A stretch of 64,000 bases of DNA, from positions 1-64,000 of the forward strand of contig JABANP010000177.1 of assembly GCA_013115135.1 (NCBI GenBank), in the 5' to 3' direction. Position 1 is the stretch's first letter, and each line of letters starts with the position of its first letter. Both the position numbers and the translations under genes were made by a program. The stretch comes from Perkinsus olseni. Taxonomy: Eukaryota > Perkinsozoa > Perkinsida > Perkinsidae. Below the pieces are notes generated by a model, which did no database searches, was not told the DNA's origin, and saw nothing but the letters and a program-made list of their open reading frames with translations. This document shows, in pieces, positions 1-12,122 of the stretch.

Positions 1-2760
1 GAAACCTTCTAACAACCCGGCAACTACTTGTTCGACTGTGGAGTCGAAGCTGAAGGAGGAATTTGGCTCATTCGCTACTATATGTGACCGATTTCACTAT
101 CTGGTTAAGAAGGCCGAGGAACCGGAGCCACCGAGGGGGTAGATTACCTAGGATAGACGACCCTGAATAGTTGGGTGAGTTACCTACCCAGGGTGAGAGA
201 TGGTATGTTAGGTTAATAAGTTATTTTAGGTTTTTATAAATTATTATTTTTTTGAGGTGTCTATAAGTTATTGTTTGACGAACGAGTCACTCGTCTATAT
301 TGGAAGATCACCACTGGTAGCGACGCGATGATTAGCATGGAGATGTTGCTGTGGCTGTACGGAGCTGTCAACCTGTTGTGTGCGGCAGTTTTTTAAGAAG
401 TCCGAACCGAGCTATCAACGATACTGTGTGTGATGGGAATTTGGAAGTTTAGCTCGACCTCGGATCGACAGTAACGTTGCATGGCAGGAGCACCCCCTCT
501 CTGGCTGTTCGATCCCAGACACTGCTGTGCCGGTCTGTCCCACAAGATCTTAGCGCATATCTAAAAGCTATAAGTTACTGTTGTCTGTACGTTATGATTT
601 AATGAATCTCAATCAATCCGATTGGGTCTTCGTTATACTCAATTGAGTCGGTTCACGGCTCTCTCTTTTTCAATGCTGAGTGAGTGCACGGCAGGTAGAC
701 CGGGATTTCCTGTGCGTTCACTGGCTTCATCATATTTAGCAATCCGTCATCAAATACTTCTCTCCAGAACTACTCACTCTACCTTCCCTACGTGAGAGCC
801 TAACCTACTCATGCTGCGTTCTACTACTACTACATTGCCTACAACGAGGTAACGTAAGGGTGCTATTCCACTGAAGGAACGCAAAATGATTGTTCGCTCG
901 GCGTGAAGGACATCAAAGAACATTGGAGTGCTCCTCATTCATGGCTTTTCTTCCTCCATGGCTAAGAAAAACACACTGAAAATAACAAATTACTTCGCGG
1001 AACGCCGAGGTGTCAGATGAGATACCAGTGGCTTCGACCACCACTATCATCCTATATGGCAACTCAAAGTGAACGAAAAGCGTGAGGACCTCACGACTGA
1101 CAGCCATCACGAAGAAGCCATCCCCAGCTCACTAAAAATGGGTTTTTGGGCGTAAGGGTTCGATCCGAGTGTTGCCTCATATTCGTGAGCGAATCTGACA
1201 CATTCATGCCTCTCAACGAAGCCAGTGGAGCACCCACCGAACTAAATCGCACGAAGCCCTCGGTTTGTTCCACTTCTTCGGAGCATCCTCGGATATCCGC
1301 GGCCCGCCTCTATAATTTATACAGAGGCCGATGATCTGATCATCTACAGACTTACGCTGCCGCTTCTTCAAGCCACTCACCTCTGAGGACTTCTCGCCAA
1401 GCTCTGTGGGAACGCCCTTGCAGTCTAAACGCCGTACCTGAGGAACGAAGCGGGTAGTGTCACCGGGCGATTAGGACGTGGGCAATATTCACCTGACCGA
1501 CTGTCGCCTTAGTGTTTTGATCCATGCGAACAAGCCTTCTGACTGCATCCTTCACTGACGGCCAAGATCGTGACTCTGTCTCGATAATCTGAGTTCAGCT
1601 GGATCAAAAGCCTCGCCATGCTACCAGTTTCCCTCCAGAACTAAACCCCAATACGCGGTTCTGGTTCGGAATTCTATCAAGTCGTGTCATACTCATGAAC
1701 GCTCCGGCAAAGCCTCGAGCGTGATAAGTACTTCCAATGCACCCCCATCCTTGCCCAGCCACGAGGAACGAATTCGACGTCTCTGCTTACATCGTTGATG
1801 ATACAATTTTGCTCCACCGGAGTGGCACTTTTGGGTACGTACATAGTCTGCGGCATGATAGACGATAACAGAGGACAGGCCACTGGCGTAGGTGGATCTC
1901 TTGAAAAAGGCTGACTGAGGCTTTGAAGGTTCTTGCAATGCTCAGGGGATGCTAATGGACGATCGTGCGGAACGATCGATTTGCGTGACGGAAGAGTGAG
2001 ATACGCGCATGGTGTCTGACCAGCGGTACGTCTCAAGGTGAATGAGATTGAACAACCTGCTCATGTAGGAGTCGAGCGAATATCGCCCGAGGCCACTCCG
2101 AGTTCCGCAATAACCACGACAAAGGGGGATTAATAACTCGACAAGAGAAAGTGATATGAAAGGCTTCACTCATGAGATACGACTTGAGACAGGCTCGAAC
2201 CGCAGGCACCAACCATCGGCAGGATCGAACTCGATCCTGAAGGGATAACCATACCGCATTGAGGATGAACATGTAAGACTTACCTTGTCAGGCGACCACG
2301 GTCACGCGAGCGTGTGAACGCATTGAGCCCGAAGTGGCACTTGGGATCGCAGTCAAAGGTCGTCTTGAATGGCTTCCGTCGATGCTCGCTGCATGCTTCA
2401 ATGAGAGAAAGGACCTGAAGCATCAACTCCGTTATCTTGACCTCAATACACAGCATCGTGTCAAGGCTCGAGACTGTTTCCCGGATTGACAATGACTGAT
2501 GACTGTTTCTTCCAAATCCATCGAGCTCTCAAGTCTCTCATGACCCCCGTCGGCTCAACATTGCGGGACAGCCGCCGACCCGATCTCACATTGTCCAATA
2601 ATATCGGTCCCGCGATTCGCACTGTATACAAGGCTGTAGCGTCCTGAGTCTCCTTCGAGGTGCTGGACAGAACAGAACTGGAAGTAACTTGGACCTGCTC
2701 ACCGAGAGTCTGAAGATGCCGCTCGAGGATTGAGCACCTCAACGGGCGATAGAGTGGCTC
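1..2760. other. No gene recognised
   Basis: No conserved domain or convincing exon chain is visible on either strand. Open frames are short (up to about 120 codons, minus strand 1677-2036 and 2461-2766) and have no recognisable motif. Short inverted repeats are present, for example a 7+1+7 palindrome at 1330-1344 and an 8-bp stem with a 4-nt loop near 2218-2237. The stretch may hold decayed repeats or fast-evolving exons that cannot be read by eye. Confidence 0.4.
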
Positions 2761-2770
2761 CATCAAAGGA

Positions 2771-3142
2771 ATGACTTGCGATGATAACAGGCATGCTGAC
2801 TCGACCCTGGTGTCGACGAAGGGCTTGATGAACGAGTGTCGCCCTCAGGTGGTCCATGTAGGCCGTGACCGCGTACAGCCCTCGGAATCTGAGAATCTGA
2901 TCATGGTGGAAATCGTAGCTTTAACGATAGAAATGCAAGATGCAGGAGTAAGGCCACTAGGCCACGCGGTGGCGCGCGAGCGGCGGTGGAACCATCAGAT
3001 GGTAATAGTAATACAGTGCAACACTCACGAGCGAGGCCACTATGTCACGTGGCAGCAGCAGCAGCAGCAGCAGCCAGAATTTGAGGCATCACTCGGCACT
3101 TCATCAATGCTCCCATTCCTCAACCGTTCTCGCGTGGCATAG
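2771..3142 (+). CDS. Unrecognised ORF with polyglutamine tract
   Basis: This is an open frame of 123 codons beginning with ATG. A CAG-repeat tract near its C-terminus is read as a run of seven glutamines. No domain is recognised, and nothing upstream or downstream forms a clear exon chain with it. The frame may be open by chance, and the CAG tract alone is a common low-complexity feature. It is listed only because it is one of the few longer frames in this otherwise featureless end of the window. Confidence 0.15.
   Translation: MTCDDNRHADSTLVSTKGLMNECRPQVVHVGRDRVQPSESENLIMVEIVALTIEMQDAGVRPLGHAVARERRWNHQMVIVIQCNTHERGHYVTWQQQQQQQPEFEASLGTSSMLPFLNRSRVA
3053..3074 (+). repeat. CAG trinucleotide microsatellite
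   Basis: This is an uninterrupted run of about seven CAG units, followed by an interrupted unit. In the plus-strand frame around it the run reads as glutamine. Confidence 0.85.
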
Positions 3143-3829
3143 TGGCCACATTCTAGCATGTTGTATTCTTCCGTTACAGACTTTGTGAGTGAAGGCAGCG
3201 TAGCAAAGTGGCGTCATTTCTGTTTGTTATACTCTTTCGTCATGAACTTTATGAGTAGAAGACAGCGCCTCTCGCCCATGGCGGGTCTCTCTCACCTGAC
3301 CGCCCGTTCCTGCTGCTCCAACCGAGCGCCTTTTTTCGCCCTGGTTCCAAAGTCGGCGTTTACCTTCTCGCCGCCATGTTGCAGAACGTTGAGAAGCTCA
3401 CAGGTGAGCTCGTCGGCTGCGAGAAAGAAGAGGAAAGTTACCCCTTTCCGTCAACTCGATGGAACCTCTAATGAATCAGCCGATCAATATAATGACGCAC
3501 ACCTTACGTGACACGAAACGTGAATGTAATTAACAAAGTAAGATGGCCAGAGAAATGCGCTTAGAGGGCCTCAAAAAATGCGAAGTTTAGGTCTTCCCGA
3601 GTGTTTCTGTCGATACTAAGACAAAATGAATCAGATTGGTGTTCGTTAAACGTGCGTTAGCCGGAAAGCGCGAATCCTCATTCCTATAGTTCGCGAGCCC
3701 CAGACAACAGGATTCCACAGGTGTCACCATGAGCCTCCTGTGTAGCATCATCATCCTGCCTCTGCGTCACATCAGCAGCCTCTTCGCTCAACTCGCTAAT
3801 TCCCTGATGGAGACGATACTGATGCTGTG

Positions 3830-4025
3830 AAAAACGCAATTTGCATTTTTTGGCGATAAAACAGTTTTTTCGCGATTCTTTTGTCTCTACTCCCATCCAT
3901 CATTCGTCGTCGAAGTTATCCGACTGCATATCACATCCCGACTTGCGCGTTTTTCACTTGGCGATAAACGCCACTTCATGTATTTCGGGTGAAGCTCTAT
4001 AGTGTTGCCTTCTTCCCTCACCTTA
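3830..4025 (+). repeat. Dispersed AT-rich repeat, copy 1
   Basis: This AT-rich stretch has TTTTTCGCG-like tracts, then a core of the form gcGCGTttTTCACtTGGCGA (near 3945-3965), then TTCAtGTATTtCGGGT. The same order of blocks recurs at about 53,700-53,930 and, more weakly, at about 49,680-49,830. It encodes no protein. It looks like a short non-autonomous mobile element, but clean ends and a target duplication could not be defined. Confidence 0.5.
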
Positions 4026-5162
4026 GAGATACTCAGGTTCTCAAAGCTTATTCCAGCCTCGTGCCATTGCTTCCACTCGGATACGAGGGAGCTCGACTGG
4101 ATAGCTGCACAGAGAATGGACTCTCAGCATAGTTAATAAGACTAACAAGCGCTTCAGTCTGGGTCGCCCAGCGACAACTCGGGAGCCGGAGCCCACCTTC
4201 CAGAATTCCCTCCCCTTTGGTGATGTCCTGATCAGCGGCGACTGTGCGACGCCACCTGACGGAGCGGAATCTTGACGATCTCCGTCGACCCGCCTTCCTC
4301 ACCTTATGACGACGGTAACTCTGTCACCACCACCCATGTAAGACGTCGGAGGCAACACGAGCATGCACTCACCTATCCTCCCACTTCGCAAACCCGCGTA
4401 GAGGGATCTGAAAGGGCGGCGAGCATGCAGCCGCTACACTGGTCCTTCTATGAAGCTGTGGGCGGTCAAAGTCTCTTTTGCTAGCCTCCCAGTCGGTCAT
4501 GTCGAGCGGAAATTTCGAGTGAATTTTGCGTGGAAAGCGAAAATGTTTCACTCATGGAGAGAACGGAGAGACCCTCTCCAACTTGTCGACTCACGCATCA
4601 CGAGTGGTGTGAGAGACTCCCATCAAATTATAGTTAACCGAAAACCCAGCAGCCGCTTTGAACACATCGAAGCCTCCACGATCTCTGCACTCCATCGATG
4701 CGTTGTGAACGTAATTTTCAGATAGGGGCTCCTTGCTCACAACACAATAACCGCGCAAACATCGTCGGGAGCGGGTAATCAAGGGGAAGAGCCCCACCCA
4801 CGAACATTCTCTTGCAAGAGCAGAAAGACTCACCGAATCGACAAGTCTAGATGTCTGGCTCGGTCAGCGGACTCCTCAGATGCCGAGGGCTTCCATTCGT
4901 ACCGAGTCAGGCAATGTGGCGGTGGGAAGGGAGAGGCGCCGGGGGCCTGAAGACGTCCAGTCGACCGTGTTCCCCAAAACTCATCAGCCGCTTTCCTTTA
5001 CCTCAGTGGCGCTTCGGAAGACTCCCGAGAGTTCTATCGCTGTGAGCTCAGACTCAAGCGTGACACTAGCAGACCTGTCCATCAAGCGAAAGTGGCCTTC
5101 ATCGGAGGAGCGAAAGCTCACCTTATAGCAGCGAGGTAGTTCTCTCGAAAATCTTCTCTAAA

Positions 5163-5802
5163 ATGTCTATTCATCGCCTTGGTGCTCATGCTGTTCATGG
5201 CTTCGTTCGGCGCGGGGACTCGCCCAGAGCTCCCAACAGCGATGGGAGGGCTGAGGATATCGTGAAACCGTGTGACGTCGCTAAACCGACGAGTACGTCA
5301 TCATACGTTTTCAAAAGTCGGCAGGCGTTTTGGTACCATTGCCGAATATTCCAACGCGAAAAAAGGGTTCTTCGTCTGATTTATGAAGATGATCATCCGA
5401 CAACTTTGAACAGGCCGAACGACGAGGCAGCCAGCATTGCAATGTCATTTAAGAAAATTCGCGTGCGAACGGGAAAAAAAATTTACCGTCTCATCCACGG
5501 CGAGAAAGCTAGCTCTACCGAAAAGCTTATCAGGCCTCAGACGACCGAATCAAGGGAGAATAATAAGACAGGGATCATCATTGGTACGTTACTTGCCAAA
5601 TAACGATACTGACATCCCCAAGGTTGCCAGATTGAGGGAGGAGGAGAGCTGTATTGGGGTCATGTTCATTGATGATGATGTCATGGGTGAAGTTATCCTG
5701 AGAATGATACCCTTCCCAAACACTACGGAAGGTTCAGTAGGGCAACTGCAGCCCAGTGAGCGTAACCCTTCGAACGCCTTGAACTGTAGACCCAATCCGT
5801 AG
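5163..5802 (+). CDS. Unrecognised overlapping ORFs (146 and 121 codons)
   Basis: Two long frames overlap on the plus strand: 5163-5603 and 5437-5802. The second includes an acidic segment, EEESCIGVMFIDDDVMGEV, which looks more like coding sequence than chance. An antisense frame of 146 codons also covers 5589-6029, so strand assignment is uncertain. A splice joining the first frame to the second near 5580-5620 is possible. No domain is recognised and no function is proposed. Confidence 0.25.
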
Positions 5803-6839
5803 TGGTAGACTATCACTGACAAGCGATTACTGAGCGAAGACACTCTAGTGGACTCTCCTTGAGGACGGCTGATGGACGGCAGCGATTTCCTCGTTTTCAC
5901 ACAATCACACCAGCACTCAGTTAACAAACGAAAGGATTCTGATGGGTTGGAAAAAGAGCATAAAACTTGTCGATGACCATACAAGGTGAAAAGATACATC
6001 TTGCTCTCTTGCTCTTTCTCAACGTCCATCAGGATGAAAGTAACGTCTTAGCCCAACAAACCAACATCAGGCTGCTCTGCGTCTTGGCGAGTTCCTGAGA
6101 GGAAGCCGTCGAGGCATTTCGTAGTGGACTGGTTCCTTGATACCCCGTTCATCATGTCGGGAACGACAAGACTTCAGTTTGGGCGAAAAATACGAAATGT
6201 TGACGCGCTAGACAATCAACTTTTACTTGTCACAATCTTACCTCACTTTTCATAGCAGCGGCAATATAATTAAGTATCAATAGTTGAATCCACAAACTCG
6301 GAAAATCCCTACCATCTGCTCCCCGATCCCCATCACCCATTCCACTTACTCTGAGCAGTTTCAGCGACTCCCGAGTATCGTCCAACGATAGCCTGCTGCC
6401 TAGCTCTAGTTGCCTCCGACACTTGGTGCTTCGGTGGAGATCTCTCCCGGAAGGTAGCACTCGAATGGTAGTCCACGCCTTCACCGTACCTAGCAGCTCA
6501 GACAATGACTTCGACGAAATCCCATGCGGCACAGCGGAGGACCAATGAAAGAGGGAACGAATGATTCTTAGTGAGCTTATGCTCAGATCCCAGCCCTCCA
6601 ACTCTTCCCGAAGCACCCTCATCTGCTTTTACACGAGCGCTACTTCCGACAGCGCCGAACTGTGTACGCACTCACAACCGTCGTCGTGTGATGCCATACA
6701 CGCAGGTTCGCAAAGGGCGAGGCTAGAGTACGGCGGATCTAATCATTCCCGATCGACTGGTGTACTCGCGAGTTCCGTGTCATCTTTGACGAAGCTTCGG
6801 CAGCATGAGAAGAGATCCATCAAGCGAGGTGAACTCACC

Positions 6840-9800
6840 TCCCAGTTGAACGATACCCACCACCATCATGGCGTCCTTTGCCTTTACCCTTGCCTTTGCC
6901 CTTCCCTTTACCACCCCTGCAACACACACATACTCGCCCGAGCTGCTAACATCATCATCTCACCCTTCATGATCGAAGTCATCGCGATCCCTACTCCGGC
7001 TTCTACTCCTCCGTCGTACAACAGCCGAGGCGCCTACCAGGGAAAACATCCCCTCACCACCGTCACCATTGCGCCGCTTACCCGACTCCACATGTGGCCG
7101 AGACAAAGCATTCCTGTATCCCTGCACTGGACGGCAGTACCCCTTTCCACTAGTAGCCGACACGCTGGCCTGATGACGACAACCGTCCCTTGCAGAGACC
7201 GATCGAGCTGCTGCTCTCTTCTCACCTTGTCGCGCCGTCGCTGGTTGTAGATATCCAAGGCGTTCATGCCCTCATAAGCAGCATCGTCGAAGTTGCCAGC
7301 AGTCTTTCGATGGGTGAGGTCCACCGCCTGGCAACAGCAATCGAAAGCTCTCGCGAAAAATATGTTCCAACACTACCTTGCTGTCATCCTTTCGGCCCTC
7401 ACCGCCTTCAGCCCACGTCCCGCTATCACGACCGTCATTCCAACTGAGTATGATAAAGACGAGGCTATTCGACGGACGGGGCACTCTTAGGAAAGAAGCA
7501 TCACAGAGTTTTATCGCAGGAGTGCTGTTACTCCATTCATAACAGCAGAAATGTGAGGCAGCCCCTCCCGAAACCAACTTCAGAAGGAGTTAAGTAGAAG
7601 CAGTACAGAACGGAGCCACAAGACGCTCTCGATATCTAACGAGCGTCGACCTCAAGATACCACCGGTATCTCGATATCTAACAAGCGTCGACCTCAAGAT
7701 ACCACCGGTATCTCGATATCTAACAAGCGTCGACCTCAAGATACCACCGGTATCTCGATATCTAACAAGCGTCGACCTCAAGATACCACCGGTATCTCGA
7801 TATCTAACAAGCGTCGACCTCAAGATACCACCGGTATCTCGATATCTAACAAGCGTCGACCTCAAGATACCACCGGTATCTCGATATCTAACAAGCGTCG
7901 ACCTCAAGATACCACTGGTATCTCGATATCTAACAAGCGTCGACCTCAAGATACCACTGGTATTACCTCTGTCCCTGTCCTCCTCCAGCCGGCGCATCAT
8001 ACCAGCTCTCCTCACCGCCGCCATACCATCTGAAACCACCAAATACCCCTCTCTCAACACGACTACATCCTACTCGCTGTCGTCCCAACTTTCCCCTTCC
8101 CCCGACTTGAGTACGACCATGCCCAGCGGGATCTCCTCGATGGACCTGGACAGCTTTATCGTGGGCTCGCGAGTACTCGGAGGCGATGCAAGAATCCTCT
8201 ATTTCATATACCGCTAGAACCGAGTAAGGACAGCTCTCGCGAGGGTCAAAAATACCCTCATCCAGAAAAAAGCATAATCAACACCACTGGCTCATCATTC
8301 TTATAATCAACGATCGTTCCCAGACTGCAATGCTTCACAGCAGAGCGACAAGAAATCCTCCATCATTACTACCCGTCCTCCAGCCTGCACTTAACTCGCA
8401 CTCGATTGGTAGTCGGCCCAAGCACATCAACGACCTCGCCATCGAGCCAGTCACCATTGGAGCATGCTTCAATCTGCAGACCCGCTATATTCCCGCGCGC
8501 CACGAAATTCATCACCTTGGCCTTAGAATGGAACTTGTCCAACACTGTCTTGTTCTGCTTCTGTCGCTCCCGAAACTGGAACTTTTCAAAGTCCAGCAGC
8601 TTCACGCAGTACCTGCATCGACCCCTATGGCAGCGTCACTCGGTTAGAGAGTGAAGCATTACTCTGTTTTGATGGCCTGGGGTATTCTAGGCAATACTAC
8701 ACTGTAATAACGATCTTCCGTCAGGAGCTGATCAAGACAAAGACAGTTACGGTTCGCGTATCGATTGGCAAGTCGCTGCTCCAAGAAAAGAAAAATTTCG
8801 CGAACCTCTCCCTTTTCATCTTCTTCGGGTGAGCAGAGACATGTCAAAATTCTTGATACTATTCCCGTAAACCCTCGTCGGCAGCAGCTGGAAACAAGGC
8901 TGTAGCATAGTCTTTCATCGACGAGCAACCCGCGCAGGTAATACTCCCATCAATTCAAGCATACCTTCTCCACGTATTCCCCCATGGTCATGACTCGCCC
9001 TTTATCACAGCCAGGAGTGAACTCTTCGTCGTCCTGAATAAAGTCCAAATAGGATTCGAACTCGATACCTCCCGCATGAGAGCATCCCACTCTACCGTCC
9101 TACCAGAAGATGTGGTTGCAAGAAGCTCCAGTAATCTCGAGGCGACAGACCAAACCGCACATACAGGAAGCCGGCGCACCTGCAGTTAACATGAATCCTT
9201 CCCTGTGCGTACCAAAGATTCCTCCTTACCTAACGTAAGGTGCTCCATGGTAGTTGATGAGCTGACCTAGTATCTTGCTGTTAATGCGCATCACGAAGAG
9301 GCGATACAAACAGCAGAACATCGTCGAAGGTACGGTATGAGAGCTGAGGGAAATAGCGGTGCAGAGAGATGCTGCTTCCAACCAATACTAAACCACGCAT
9401 ACGCACAGAAGGACGCTCGGCAGTGACGAGGACATTGACAACTTTCATTTTTCGTTCTTCCCAAATGATGATTTACTATGCACGCTCTTTACAATAAACT
9501 CAATTGTGTGAAAATGAACCCCAACTCAATTGCGAAAAACGCGTCCGGGACGAGACATCTCCAGAGGCGAATTGCAAAGGTAACTTCTACAACATTGCGA
9601 GTTTCGACGTAAAATTTTCATCATTAGGGATACATGAGGAGGTACGACTGTTCAGGAGGGGTCCGCAACCGGGGTGAATGACAGAGTATGTACTCTTTAT
9701 TGCACAGACAGTGTCCGCACGAGTGACAACACATTAGTATTACCCAGGGGCGTAAGGCTCAGCATCCTTGCATCTGGTCTTGATCTCATCAATTATCGCT

Positions 9801-11835
9801 TCAGGAGTGTCCAGCCTGAACACTAGCATGGCCAACTCGAAGCGGGAGCCCCTTCCTTACGGTTGAATAGAATGGTAGTACGCTGACTTAGCCAACTGCT
9901 GGTGCAACTGGACAAAAGAAAATAACACTACGGTGCCTCGTGACTGTGCTCGTTACCATCTGAGGGTAGTTGTACGTAGTAGTATTAGTCAGCTGCAAAG
10001 TTCCCATCATCGAATCATTTACGTTGGCTGTGAGAAGTGACTGCTGTTGCTTCAACATCTCCTGCTCGTGTTTAACCTAATAATTGAAAATTCGATATAC
10101 TGTGCCCACACAGGTAGACTAGGTCATAACTGAAGGGCGCACGAGGAGACAGAAAAATAGATAATTGGCGTGACATTGGGCGGCGAGGCTAGCACATCGG
10201 GCATCTGGGGCCCGTACTCTTAGGGTCGCAGATCAAACTTGAAACTTAAAGTGTAACTAACACATTAAGAAAAAGAAACAATTTAAAATTAAAAAAAGAC
10301 ATCCGGAATCGGGAATTCAACCTCATCAGGGCTAGTCTACCCATCAACTGCCGTCACTCCGCTACCGGCGACCTCAGCTTCATGACAACTACTGGGTTTA
10401 CATTGACAGCAGCGCATCTGCCAGCTGTTTCGAGAGATTCTTCTACGTCAGAATGGGTTGTTGCTCATTTAGGCGAGGAGAAGGCAGTTTCAGTCACATA
10501 CTCGTCATCGTCCAGGAGAGCTTTCGATTGCTGCGCACTAGAAGAACAGGAAATTATGACGTGCGGTTTCTTCTCGAGTGTACACCCTGCGGCTGAGTTC
10601 GAATTTTCGGGCGAAAAAAATTTCCAATTTGATTGCGTTGAACTCCCAATCTGCAACCTTAATACCTCTACTGAAGTCCCCACACAACTCCCCCATTACC
10701 CAATCTTTATAGTCTCTGCACTTCTTGCAGCTGTTGTTGTGCTTGTTATGCAAGAAGCATTTCTTAGCAGGCTTCATTCCCATACTAGGAAAGCCCCCGC
10801 TACTCATGGACATCACGGAGGTTGCCTGGGTCGAACCTGTGCCTGAAAGGTGACATCGGGCTCTTAGTAGTGCTGGGGAAGGGGCGCCCCACCCACCTGC
10901 CTGCGAGACTCCACCGGCCGCAGCGTAAGCAGCAGCTGCTGCCGCTGCCTGACTCGCCTGAGCTGCGGCATAGTACTGAAAACGACAGATAAGACTATAG
11001 TAAAGGCAAGCAGCAGGCTTCCGGTGGCAAACACCACTCAACACGATTGTACTGCTATCTTAGGACATCCTAGTTGCCCGAGGGGACTTAATGATGGAGC
11101 CAGCCCATAACGAATCTATCCCAGACACAGTGCAGCTGGGTTATACTATCACATCATACAGCTTGGCAACGGTGTTATTTATTACTACCAACCTATGTAT
11201 CCTGTTTCAGCTGATCCAACCTTTCGATACTCTTTTAGCTCATCATTTTGTCTCTGATCTCTTCCTTCTATTTTGATCTAGCTCAAAGACAGTCCGAAAA
11301 AGAGATTTCCTAGAACCCATCGCGCCAATTTACTTGAACTAGACTGTATAGTTGTTCCTCATTTTGCCTGATTTCGATATGGCGAACCTCGGCGTACAGC
11401 AGAAATTCAGAAAGGCGCGTACCCGCCCGACGAACGCAGTGAAAGGCCCCCTTCACGACGCTTCACGCTGATCATTTTCACAATCATTAAGTCGCCCCAA
11501 ACTGCCTCGAAGGTGCCTGTCCGATTTTCAGCGAGATAATCACTACTGCTGCCATTCCTCAACTTCACACGCTCTTGACCTTCAATGCCCACGAGAGAGC
11601 GCGTCTACAGCCAATCGTGCCAGCCTGATGCTGTGAGCCATGATCATCATTTTCGCCCCCCAAAAACTCTCTCGAGACTACCGTGAGGTGCAAGTCTTGA
11701 TAACCACTACTCTAGTAATTCCCACCCTCTCCGCATTACATTTGCCCACTGCTGCATCATAGGGTTAGTCGGCATCTGTCCGCTCCCAGGGTATGAAGGA
11801 ACATTCCCTGGCTGCTGTTGCCCACTGCCATCCAT
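6840..11835 (-). CDS. PRP38-family pre-mRNA splicing factor (PRP38B-like)
   Basis: PRP38-family proteins join the spliceosome around the tri-snRNP and are needed for its activation. Reading leftward, an ATG at 11,833-11,835 opens a Gln/Pro/Met-rich N-terminus, then an Ala-rich exon (about 10,900-10,980) and a C-x2-H-x6-C-x2-C motif (about 10,750). The PRP38 domain follows: DTPEAIIDEI then DAEPYAPG (about 9745-9810); STMFCCLYRLFVMRINSK with NYHGAPYVR (about 9235-9330); GFLYVRFGLSPRDYWSFL (about 9120-9180); DDEEFTPGCDKGRVMTMGEY (about 8975-9045); LLTEDRYYSVVLPRIP (about 8665-8720). A charged exon with a Tudor-like stretch follows (8370-8605), and Arg/Ser and Gly/Lys repeats mark the tail (6840-7010). 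At least ten short introns are inferred. The domain order is unmistakable, but the N-terminal joins and the stop are not settled. Confidence 0.8.
7628..7963. repeat. 42-bp minisatellite, 8 units
   Basis: Eight head-to-tail units of exactly 42 bp occur here, nearly identical. The first has one variant base (aacgag for aacaag) and the last two have ccactgg for ccaccgg. Because 42 is a multiple of three, one minus-strand and two plus-strand frames stay open throughout; the minus frame reads a 14-residue unit containing RYRDTGGILRSTLV. Each unit carries an inner inverted repeat (agatacc-acc-ggtatct). The array lies in the 3' half of the PRP38-like gene. A possible donor (gacag|gtaata) sits at its 5' edge in gene orientation, so it may be intronic rather than coding. 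Confidence 0.95.
9050..9110 (-). other. tRNA-like segment within a PRP38 intron
   Basis: On the minus strand, an A-box-like GGTAGAGTGGGATGC is followed after about 20 nt by a B-box-like GAGTTCGAATCC. Acceptor and T stems do not pair properly, so this is not a working tRNA gene. It lies wholly inside a predicted intron of the PRP38-like gene, in the same orientation. It could be a relic of a tRNA-derived SINE or a chance match. Confidence 0.35.
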
Positions 11836-12122
11836 TTCTACACCAGCACTAGGTTAAGTGATAAAGATAGTTGGAATACGTGAATCGCTTCGCTCCGCTA
11901 GTCTTGAATTCTTGCAGACTCTTGAGGCTTCTCAACGCGACTATATCCTCACGACAGAATCGGTCCTGGAACCGCATTCCAAGCACAGAATCGGTTCCGA
12001 GCCTCAGAGTTAGTTCGCTCAACAGGGTCACCTGGGAGCGTGGCTTTTCTGAGCACGTCATGAAAATCTGACACAATCACTGTGCTTGGCTGCCAGCCAA
12101 CCTTGTTTGTACAACTCCCTTC

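Noticed and set aside
7628..7963. CRISPR-like array
   Set aside because: The 42-bp units are contiguous with no variable spacers, and the host is a eukaryote. It is a minisatellite.
9050..9110. Functional tRNA gene on the minus strand
   Set aside because: A and B boxes are present, but acceptor and T stems do not pair and the anticodon loop is the wrong size. It also lies inside a spliced gene.
10382..10846. 154-codon plus-strand ORF
   Set aside because: It is antisense to the N-terminal exons of the PRP38-like gene and has no motif of its own.
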